Assembly: GCA_016278435.1 (NCBI GenBank)
Contig: JADQBU010000028.1
Span: 1-21,641, forward strand
Length of the DNA: 21,641 nucleotides
Direction: 5' to 3'
Source of the DNA: Halanaerobiales bacterium
GTDB taxonomy: Bacteria; Bacillota; Halanaerobiia; Halanaerobiales; JADQBU01
A program made the position numbers and the translations under genes. Positions 1 through 6,408 of the stretch are shown here, one piece after another. The notes beneath the pieces were generated by a model. It searched no databases, was not told where the DNA came from, and saw nothing but the letters and a program-made list of their open reading frames with translations. The stretch's first letter is position 1, and every line of letters starts with the position of its first letter.

Positions 1-1
1 T

Positions 2-691
2 ACAGCTTCGGTTTCTCTGCTCCAGTATGTTGCTGGTATTAATAGCAATGTTGCCGGTAATATAGTGGATAACAGGGAGGAGAATGGAAGGTTTAAAAAC
101 AGAGATGAATTAAAGAATGTATACCGACTGGGGCCGAAGACCTTTACCCAGGCAGCTGGTTTTGTGCGTATTTTTGCTGGAGATGATCCCCTGGCCCTGA
201 CGCCGATCCATCCTGAATCTTATGTAGAGACGAGAGAACTTATTTTTGATCTGGGATTTAAAGTAGATGATCTCAGGAATAATGAAAGATTGAATGAATT
301 GCGTGAGAGTTTGAAACAGGTCAATATTGAGGAAAAAGCGGAAAAACTTGGGCTGGGTATTCCTACATTAAAGGATATTATCAAGGCTTTAAAACAGCCG
401 GGACGTGACCCCCGGGAAGAGATAAAGGGGCCGGTTTTCCGGACAGATGTTTTAAAGATAGAAGATTTAAAAAAAGATATGATTTTACAGGGGACTGTGC
501 GAAATGTAGTGGACTTCGGTGCTTTTGTTGATATTGGTGTTAAGGAAGACGGACTTATTCATATATCGGAATTAAGTTATGACTATGTGGACGATCCAGG
601 AGATATTGTCAAGGTAGGTGATGTAATCCGTGTCAGGATTCTTGATATTGATTTGCGGAGGAAAAGAATAGCTCTTAGCTTGAAATTATAA
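2..691 (+). CDS. tex: Tex-family S1 RNA-binding protein, C-terminal part (5' end outside window)
   Basis: Partial gene: the frame is open from base 2 with no start in view, and 229 residues are visible. It begins inside the helix-hairpin-helix region (LLQYVAGINSNVAGNIV), continues through the Tex core signature (RLGPKTFTQAAGFVRI, about residues 42-57 of the fragment) and ends with one S1 domain (about residues 156-229, with VDFGAFVDIG and DGLIHISEL). Tex proteins are about 720 residues long, bind RNA or DNA in the cytoplasm and are linked to transcription processes; the exact role here is not shown by the sequence. A GTG at 65 is an internal valine codon, not the start. A consensus promoter for the next gene follows the stop directly, and I see no terminator between them. 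Identification is firm because domain order and motifs match the family. Confidence 0.93.
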   Translation, partial: TASVSLLQYVAGINSNVAGNIVDNREENGRFKNRDELKNVYRLGPKTFTQAAGFVRIFAGDDPLALTPIHPESYVETRELIFDLGFKVDDLRNNERLNELRESLKQVNIEEKAEKLGLGIPTLKDIIKALKQPGRDPREEIKGPVFRTDVLKIEDLKKDMILQGTVRNVVDFGAFVDIGVKEDGLIHISELSYDYVDDPGDIVKVGDVIRVRILDIDLRRKRIALSLKL

Positions 692-694
692 CAT

Positions 695-723
695 TTGACA
701 GGAGAATTATTATAAGGTATAAT
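695..723 (+). promoter_or_regulatory. Consensus sigma-A promoter for yabR
   Basis: TTGACA at 695-700 and TATAAT at 718-723 are separated by exactly 17 bases, a perfect match to the housekeeping consensus. It lies just after the tex stop codon and 38 bases before the yabR start, so yabR can be transcribed independently of tex. Confidence 0.88.
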
Positions 724-761
724 GTATGTAATATTATTATTTGAGGAGGAATTTTTTTAGC

Positions 762-1124
762 ATGTCCATTGAGGTCGGTGCAACAGTAGAAGGAAAAGTT
801 ACCGGTATAACTAATTTTGGGGCTTTTGTTGAATTACCAGGTGGAGATACTGGACTAGTTCATATCTCTGAGGTAGCAAACACTTATGTAAAAGACATAA
901 GCAACTATTTAAAAGAGGATGAAAAAGTCAAAGTTAAGGTAATCAACATTGATAATGACGGGAAGATTGGTCTTTCTATTAAACAACTGGAAGACCCAAC
1001 AGAGCGTAAAGACCACGCTCCCAAGATGTCCTTTGAAGAAAAAATGGCTAAGTTTATGAAACAGAGTAGTGAAAGGCAACAGGATTTGAAGAACCGTGAA
1101 GCAAAGCGCGGTGATAATAATTAA
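762..1124 (+). CDS. yabR: Single S1-domain RNA-binding protein (YabR-like)
   Basis: A protein of 120 residues. One S1 (OB-fold) domain fills residues 4-75 (GKVTGITNFGAFVEL, TGLVHISEVA, GLSIKQL), followed by a charged, probably flexible tail rich in Lys and Glu. The ATG at 762 is chosen because GAGGAGG (743-749) precedes it; an upstream in-frame TTG at 741 overlaps that site. YabR is a small general-stress-type RNA-binding protein, about 128 residues in Bacillus, encoded between divIC and spoIIE. Here too it lies upstream of spoIIE, though other genes intervene and divIC is not seen. It has its own consensus promoter and an intrinsic terminator, so it is probably a single-gene transcript. The specific RNA target is unknown. 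Confidence 0.9.
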   Translation: MSIEVGATVEGKVTGITNFGAFVELPGGDTGLVHISEVANTYVKDISNYLKEDEKVKVKVINIDNDGKIGLSIKQLEDPTERKDHAPKMSFEEKMAKFMKQSSERQQDLKNREAKRGDNN

Positions 1125-1140
1125 ATAATAAAACGAACAA

Positions 1141-1171
1141 AAACATCCTTTGATAAAAGGGTGTTTTTTTT
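1141..1171 (+). terminator. Intrinsic terminator after yabR
   Basis: An 11-bp stem (1141-1151 with 1156-1166, one G-U pair) with a GATA loop runs into eight T residues (1164-1171). This is a classic rho-independent terminator 16 bases after the yabR stop. Confidence 0.93.
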
Positions 1172-1192
1172 ATTAGAATAATCTCAAGCAAA

Positions 1193-1211
1193 AACTCTAT
1201 AGATTAGAGTT
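1193..1211. repeat. Inverted repeat upstream of the DUF501 gene
   Basis: AACTCTA (1193-1199) and TAGAGTT (1205-1211) form a perfect 7+7 inverted repeat around TAGAT. It lies 22 bases before the DUF501 start and has no T-run after it, so it is not a terminator. It may be an operator or a 5'-leader hairpin; no regulator is indicated. Confidence 0.45.
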
Positions 1212-1233
1212 AAGAGGTTTGCGGAGGTATAAA

Positions 1234-1782
1234 ATGAAGAAAATAAGCAGCAGGGAATGGGAATTGATAAGAAACCAGCTCAATAGAAAACCGGACAACC
1301 TGATTGGTATATCTCGGGAATGCCCTTTTGCTAAACCAGCAGTGATCATTACCCTCCCTTATAAAAAGGAAACCGGGGTTTTCCCTACAACATTCTGGTT
1401 AAGCTGTCCTTATCTGGTTGAAGAGGTATCCAGGCTTGAAGACAGTGGTCTAATTGGAAAAATGACAGATAAGTTGCAAAATGATAATCAGTTTAGAGCA
1501 GAAATGGAAGAAGCACACCAGGATTATGCCAGAAGGAGGATGTCCCTTTTGCAAGACAAGATGAAGGAGACTGTCAGGGAAGAAGCCCCTGGTATATTAA
1601 CTGTTCTTCAGGAGTCCGGTGTGGGTGGAATTCAGGATAAAGAAGGAATCAAATGCCTTCATACCCACCTGGCTGATTATCTGGCAGGGGGGAAGAATCC
1701 TGCCGGAAAAATTATTAGACGGCTGATTAAATGGCCTGAAGAATGCAGCCGCTGTGAAAATGGGGGATTAAATTGCGAATAG
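1234..1782 (+). CDS. DUF501 family protein
   Basis: A protein of 182 residues matching the DUF501 family, whose function is not established. Visible family features are the N-terminal ISRECPFAKPAVI segment, the VFPTTFWLSCPYL motif (about residues 50-62), a charged helical middle, and the C-terminal GVGGI ... KCLHTHLADYLAGGKNPAG segment (about residues 130-160). Several Cys and His residues, including a final ECSRCENGGLNC, suggest possible metal binding (inference). GGAGG at 1223-1227 supports the ATG at 1234 over an upstream TTG at 1219. Its 3' end overlaps the TTG start of the ppx gene by 10 bases. DUF501 genes are often found beside ppx, so the pair is probably co-translated. Confidence 0.85.
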   Translation: MKKISSREWELIRNQLNRKPDNLIGISRECPFAKPAVIITLPYKKETGVFPTTFWLSCPYLVEEVSRLEDSGLIGKMTDKLQNDNQFRAEMEEAHQDYARRRMSLLQDKMKETVREEAPGILTVLQESGVGGIQDKEGIKCLHTHLADYLAGGKNPAGKIIRRLIKWPEECSRCENGGLNCE

Positions 1783-2687
1783 GTGCAGTTGATATGGGAA
1801 CAAACTCCAGTAGACTTTTGATTGTCGATTACGGTGATAAAAATTTCAATACCATAAAAAGAGAATTGATAACTACCAGAATAGGTGAGGGAGTTGATAA
1901 AGATGGATGTCTGAGAGAAGGGGCAGTAGAACGTGCTCTAGATGCAATACGTGAGTTTAAATTGATAATGGATAACTATGGTGTTGAGAAAAGACAGGCT
2001 GTTGGGACGAGCGCTTTAAGAGAAGTAAATAATTCTGAAGAATTCCTCGCCCGGGTCAGAGCTGAACTGGATGAAGAAATTAAAATTATTAGTGGGCAGG
2101 AAGAGGCAGAATTAACCTATCTGGGTGTCAGCCTGGACTATCCCCGGGAAAATTTGTTAATAATTGATATTGGTGGGGGCAGCACGGAATTAATAACCAG
2201 GATAAATGGAGAAATCAAGTATGTAAGTCTTCCACTGGGAGCAGTACGGCTGACTGAAAGGTATATAAGTGATCCCAACAGACCGATGATGGAGTCTGAT
2301 TATCATAAAATAGTTTCCTCTATCAATGATAAGCTGGTAGAAGAAGCATTTTCAATAAAAACTGGACAGTTTACAGGCATTGGGGTAGGAGGAACGATTA
2401 CTACCCTGGCAGCGATGGATTTGGAATTAACAGAATATGACCGGGACAGGATTCATAATCATAATTTATCAGCAAAAAAAATAAAAAGTTTATTTGAATC
2501 TCTCGCCAGTCTTATGATTGATGAAAGAAAGAAATTAAAAGGACTGCAGGCAGAACGGGCCGATATAATAACTGCTGGTACGGTAATCCTGATGCAAGTA
2601 ATGAGTAAATTCAAACTCAATGAGATCAGTGTCAGTGAACATGACCTTCTTTTCGGTATTGCCCGTAGATTAAGTGCAGGGCCTTAA
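1773..2687 (+). CDS. Ppx/GppA family phosphatase (exopolyphosphatase-like)
   Basis: A protein of 304 residues with the actin/Hsp70-like ATPase fold of the Ppx/GppA family. The phosphate-1 loop is AVDMGTNSSR (residues 5-14), the region around the catalytic Glu is SGQEEAEL (107-114), the phosphate-2 loop is IDIGGGSTEL (131-140), and IGVGGTITTLAAM follows near 203-215. Members hydrolyse terminal phosphates of polyphosphate and/or convert pppGpp to ppGpp; the sequence does not decide between them. The length is that of the short form lacking the C-terminal HD-like domain. The start is TTG at 1773, preceded by GGGGGA, and overlaps the DUF501 gene by 10 bases. The stop shares the bases TTAA with the convergent mrfB stop. 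Confidence 0.9.
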   Translation: MRIGAVDMGTNSSRLLIVDYGDKNFNTIKRELITTRIGEGVDKDGCLREGAVERALDAIREFKLIMDNYGVEKRQAVGTSALREVNNSEEFLARVRAELDEEIKIISGQEEAELTYLGVSLDYPRENLLIIDIGGGSTELITRINGEIKYVSLPLGAVRLTERYISDPNRPMMESDYHKIVSSINDKLVEEAFSIKTGQFTGIGVGGTITTLAAMDLELTEYDRDRIHNHNLSAKKIKSLFESLASLMIDERKKLKGLQAERADIITAGTVILMQVMSKFKLNEISVSEHDLLFGIARRLSAGP

Positions 2688-3919
2688 TCCAGTCTTGTTT
2701 GTCTGATTGTTCCTTTAAGCCGCTTGAGCCTGTGTTCCAGCTTTTCTTTTTCTTCAGTGAAATTGGCATAAAGGGGTCGGCTCAACTGGAGTAGATTAAG
2801 ACCCTGTTCTGTACATTTAAAGGCTTTCTCATAGTCTTTTAGCTGGTGTTCCAGGTATTTAGCCATTTCCCGGTAAGGGAATAACCCACCTTTTTCTGCG
2901 GCTATCATCTCTTCCCAGATAGCGGCAGCTTTATCCCACTTGTCAGCTCTTTTATACTGCCAGCTGAGTTTTTTATTTATTTTTGTCAGCAGAGAACCGG
3001 CTGCTGTCTTTTTTCTAGCTTCTTCATATAATTTTATGCTTTCCTCTAAATCTTTTTTTCTCTGCTTTAACCTGGCCAGGTTAAATAATACTTCTGGACT
3101 TAGTTCCAGATCTGTATTATGGATAGAGTAGAGATGATTAAGGAGAGTGACCAGGGATATAATATCAATTAAGTTATGTCTGAAGATTGGTTTAAGGAGT
3201 TCAGGATTTTTATTATTAAGATATGTAAAATATAATTCAGGCACTTCCCTTCCTGGCAGGTCATCTTTTCTGTATACTCCCAGCACTTTTTCTTCCAGAT
3301 GACTGAGAGAACAGGATTCCAGATGGGACCAGATAGAGCGGGAAGCATGGAGGAGATCTATATGTGTATCTACTTCAGGTTCAGGAAACCTATTGAGTAT
3401 AAATCTGGTTCTGAGAAGCGGTAGATCAAAGGATTTACCGTTAAAGCTGACGATTATTGGAAACCTATCAATAATTCCCATTAACTCACTTAAAAGAGCC
3501 GGCTCATCATCAAAGTCTCGCATAAAGTACTGTTCAACAGTAAAGGTTTCTGGTGTGAAGTAGCCCAGACCAACCATGAAGGTCAGGGTTCCGGTTCCAC
3601 CCATTAATCCTGTGGTTTCAGTATCGATAAAGAGCAGGTCTTGATAGTCAGAGAAGGAGTTACAACCCTCAACAGCAAGGGCTATCTGGGTTAGACCTGT
3701 CTTTTTTAAACCGCTTGATTTGTGTAGACAGTAAAGGCCGTGTCTGTAATCAAGATTAAATTCAGTTTTTTTCCTGAAAAAGGTCCCACCCTGGTTTTGA
3801 ATTAACTCTCCTTTAAGACAGACAGGTAATTTATCTGTATACTCTCTACTGGACTGATTTTTGACCATGGGTTTGCTGGTAGCAGAATCCAGCTTTTTTA
3901 GTTTTTCTCTCAGCTCCAT
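2684..3919 (-). CDS. mrfB: DEDD-family 3'-5' exonuclease with TPR-like C-terminus (MrfB/YprB)
   Basis: A protein of 411 residues, close to Bacillus YprB (MrfB). The ribonuclease H-like exonuclease domain covers about residues 90-265. Exo I is FIDTETTG (Asp99, Glu101), Exo II is SFNGKSFDLPLL (Asp165), and Exo III includes RHNLIDIISL (His248, Asp252), giving the full DEDD set of metal ligands. Residues 270-380 are helical repeats resembling TPRs. In Bacillus, MrfA and MrfB act together to repair mitomycin-type DNA damage independently of UvrABC; the same role is inferred here. The ATG follows the mrfA stop after a single base (TAA-A-ATG), which indicates translational coupling. The 3' end meets the ppx stop, with no terminator visible between the convergent genes. 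Confidence 0.92.
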   Translation of the reverse strand: MELREKLKKLDSATSKPMVKNQSSREYTDKLPVCLKGELIQNQGGTFFRKKTEFNLDYRHGLYCLHKSSGLKKTGLTQIALAVEGCNSFSDYQDLLFIDTETTGLMGGTGTLTFMVGLGYFTPETFTVEQYFMRDFDDEPALLSELMGIIDRFPIIVSFNGKSFDLPLLRTRFILNRFPEPEVDTHIDLLHASRSIWSHLESCSLSHLEEKVLGVYRKDDLPGREVPELYFTYLNNKNPELLKPIFRHNLIDIISLVTLLNHLYSIHNTDLELSPEVLFNLARLKQRKKDLEESIKLYEEARKKTAAGSLLTKINKKLSWQYKRADKWDKAAAIWEEMIAAEKGGLFPYREMAKYLEHQLKDYEKAFKCTEQGLNLLQLSRPLYANFTEEKEKLEHRLKRLKGTIRQTRLD

Positions 3920-3920
3920 T

Positions 3921-6170
3921 TTATAAACCCTCTTTCAGCAAAATCATCGTATACTTTTTACTCTCCGGCCCTACTTCGTTGGCTGGACCTACACAGGCCG
4001 GACACCCCGAATCACAGGGACAGTCCCTGAGGTGTTCACGGGCCCTGGTTAAGAGTTCGGTATGGATTCTAAATAGTTTTTCGCTCATCCCCAGACCTCC
4101 CGGATAACCATCATAAATGAAAATTGTCGGACTACCGGTATAGGGTGATCTTACCTGGATGCTTTCTTTAATATCACTGGGATCACACATCAGGTGCTGG
4201 GGAGCTATATTAACCAGCAGGTTGGCCAGCCCCAGTAGTCCGCTTTCCATCCCCTTTTTCCCCAGTCTATTTTCCAGCTCCAGGGGCAGACTGAACCAGT
4301 AAGCACTGGTATGCATCTCTACTTCAGGTAGATTTATATCTCCATAACCGACATTTTCATGTGTTTGAAATTTTATTTTTTTAAACATGGTAGCCCGGGC
4401 GGTAACAACTACTTCTCCATGTTCTACTTTTAAATCATGAACAATTTTATCGTCGAATTGATCCAGAATTCTGAGATCGACGGCCAGGCTGGCATCTGTA
4501 TAGTAATTTACATTAACCTGTTTGACATATGCTTTTTTTCCATCAAGATCTAGCTCTTTTACCTGATATTGATTGCTTTCATGGAGGTAAATAGCATCTT
4601 TGTGGATAGTTGTCAGAGCACTGAAGCGGTCAACCCGGCCGATAACCTTTACCCGGGCCTGATCTGTGTTATCGATAACAGCGAAGTCATCAGAACTGGC
4701 ACTCCTTAAACTTACATCTTCCGCTGGATACCTTTCTGCCATCCAGTACCAGTTTCCGGCCCTGTGTCTTAAAATTCTCTGTTCTTCCAGATAAGAGAGA
4801 ATTTCTTCTGTAGTTTCAACACCGAAGTCTTCACCATCTTTAAAAGGAAGTTCAAAAGCAGCACATTTAATATGCGCCATTAAAATCAACAGATTATCAG
4901 GGTTAATTAAAGCACTTTCAACCGGGTGTTCAAAAAAGAAATCGGGATGATTAATTATATACTGGTCAAGCGGGCTGCTGGAAGCGACCAGGATAGCCAG
5001 AGAGCGGTTATTTCTTCGGCCAGCTCGACCGGACTGCTGCCAGGTGCTAGCGATTGTTCCGGGATAACCGGCCATGATACAGACATCAAGCCGGCCAATA
5101 TCTATACCCAGTTCCAGGGCATTAGTGCTTACAACCCCGGTTATTTCACCGTTTCTTAAACCCTTTTCTATTTCCCTTCTCTCGCCAGGGAGATAACCAC
5201 CTCTATAACCCCTGATTTCCTTGCCCTGTCTACTTTCTTCCTTTAAGTAGGATAATAATACTTCTGTTCTTAACCTGCTTCTGGTAAAGATGATTGATTT
5301 TATGTTATTTTGCAGAAAAATTCTGGCCAGGGACCTTGCTTCCAGGATGTAGCTTCTTCTGATTCCCAGTTGTCTATTTACAACCGGAGGATTATAAAAA
5401 ATAATGTCTTTGGGACCACGGGGAGCTCCATTTTCATCTAACAATTCTACCTGTGTTCCAGTAAGTTTTTCGGCCAGTTCCCGGGGATTAGCAATGGTAG
5501 CAGAGGCAGCTATAAACTGAGGGTCAGAGCCGTAAAAATTACAGATTCTTTGCAAACGCCTGATAACATTGGCAACATGGCTGCCGAAAACTCCCCGGTA
5601 ATTATGTATCTCATCAATGACTACATATTTTAGATTTTCAAATAGTTTAATCCATTTTGTATGATGTGGTAGAATTCCGGTATGGAGCATATCTGGATTG
5701 GTGACAACGATATGGCCACTCCGGCGTATATTTTTTCGGGCTGTAACTTCTGTATCTCCATCATAGGTATATGTCTTTATATCAGCCTCAAGTCTTTCTA
5801 TAAGGTAGTGTAGCTCTGCCAGCTGGTCCTGAGAAAGGGCCTTGGTAGGAAAAAGGTAAAGGGCCCTACAGTTATCGTCTTCCAGAATTGAATTTAATAC
5901 AGGAAGGTTGTAACAGAGTGTTTTCCCGGAAGCAGTAGGGGTAACAATGATTATATTTTTACCATCTTTGATAATATTATAAGCCTGGCCCTGGTGAGAG
6001 TACAATTTTTTTAATCCCTTTTCCTGTAATACCCTTTTTAATCCCGGATTAATATCTACTGGGAAATCGACATAACTGCCTTCAGTACCTGGTATCTCTT
6101 CCCAACAGGTAATATTTCCCCTGTATTTATCTGATTCTTTTAGATAACTAATAATCTGTTTCAGATTCAT
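3921..6170 (-). CDS. mrfA: DEAD/DEAH-box superfamily 2 DNA helicase (MrfA/YprA)
   Basis: A 749-residue helicase. Motif I is TPTASGKT (residues 77-84), motif II is DEIH (186-189), motif III is SATIANP (223-229), motif V is STNALELGIDIG (348-359) and motif VI is QQSGRAGRR (378-386). After the RecA-like core comes a winged-helix/DUF1998-type region ending in a four-cysteine zinc site, CPCDSGCPAC (Cys717, 719, 723, 726). This architecture is that of Bacillus YprA, renamed MrfA, a helicase that works with MrfB in mitomycin adduct or crosslink repair. AAGGAG before the ATG supports the start. It is the first gene of the mrfA-mrfB operon and has a good sigma-A promoter; a LexA-like palindrome abuts the -35 box. 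The operon is oriented opposite to its neighbours on both sides. Confidence 0.93.
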   Translation of the reverse strand: MNLKQIISYLKESDKYRGNITCWEEIPGTEGSYVDFPVDINPGLKRVLQEKGLKKLYSHQGQAYNIIKDGKNIIIVTPTASGKTLCYNLPVLNSILEDDNCRALYLFPTKALSQDQLAELHYLIERLEADIKTYTYDGDTEVTARKNIRRSGHIVVTNPDMLHTGILPHHTKWIKLFENLKYVVIDEIHNYRGVFGSHVANVIRRLQRICNFYGSDPQFIAASATIANPRELAEKLTGTQVELLDENGAPRGPKDIIFYNPPVVNRQLGIRRSYILEARSLARIFLQNNIKSIIFTRSRLRTEVLLSYLKEESRQGKEIRGYRGGYLPGERREIEKGLRNGEITGVVSTNALELGIDIGRLDVCIMAGYPGTIASTWQQSGRAGRRNNRSLAILVASSSPLDQYIINHPDFFFEHPVESALINPDNLLILMAHIKCAAFELPFKDGEDFGVETTEEILSYLEEQRILRHRAGNWYWMAERYPAEDVSLRSASSDDFAVIDNTDQARVKVIGRVDRFSALTTIHKDAIYLHESNQYQVKELDLDGKKAYVKQVNVNYYTDASLAVDLRILDQFDDKIVHDLKVEHGEVVVTARATMFKKIKFQTHENVGYGDINLPEVEMHTSAYWFSLPLELENRLGKKGMESGLLGLANLLVNIAPQHLMCDPSDIKESIQVRSPYTGSPTIFIYDGYPGGLGMSEKLFRIHTELLTRAREHLRDCPCDSGCPACVGPANEVGPESKKYTMILLKEGL

Positions 6171-6206
6171 GTTATAACTCCTTAAGAAATTGTTTGTGTT
6201 ATTTTA

Positions 6207-6235
6207 ATTATATAATCAAGTCATTTTGTAGTCAA
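6207..6235 (-). promoter_or_regulatory. Sigma-A promoter for mrfA-mrfB
   Basis: Read on the minus strand, TTGACT (6230-6235) and TATAAT (6207-6212) are separated by 17 bases. It lies about 37 bases upstream of the mrfA ATG, which has its own AAGGAG site. Confidence 0.82.
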
Positions 6236-6247
6236 GAACTAATGTTC
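6236..6247. promoter_or_regulatory. Candidate LexA/DinR-type operator at mrfA promoter
   Basis: GAAC-TAAT-GTTC is a palindrome matching the core (GAAC-N4-GTTC) of the Gram-positive SOS box, and it sits directly upstream of the mrfA -35 hexamer. The outermost C/G bases of the fuller Bacillus consensus are absent. Functional assignment is inferred from the repair role of mrfAB and from position. Confidence 0.45.
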
Positions 6248-6350
6248 ATGGTATATTCTTGTGATTTTCCAGTGTATAACCTAAATAATGCTGGAATCTG
6301 TTGGAATATAATAGAAAATTACAGAATATTTTGATTGTCCGTCCCCAAAC

Positions 6351-6384
6351 TTCGACAGGCAAACGGTCTTAACTTATATATAAT
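6351..6384 (+). promoter_or_regulatory. Spo0A box and -10 element upstream of spoIIE
   Basis: TTCGACA at 6351-6357 is the exact reverse complement of the 0A-box consensus TGTCGAA. A TATAAT (6379-6384) follows 21 bases later, and no consensus -35 exists at 17 bases. Spo0A-activated sigma-A promoters such as Bacillus spoIIE and spoIIG have this layout, with an activator site upstream and long -35/-10 spacing. The element lies 25 bases before the spoIIE start. Confidence 0.7.
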
Positions 6385-6408
6385 ATAGAATGAAGGGGAG
6401 ATGTATAA

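Noticed and set aside
4926..5159. Plus-strand open frame inside mrfA
   Set aside because: Antisense shadow of conserved helicase motifs V and VI; no SD and no recognisable domain.
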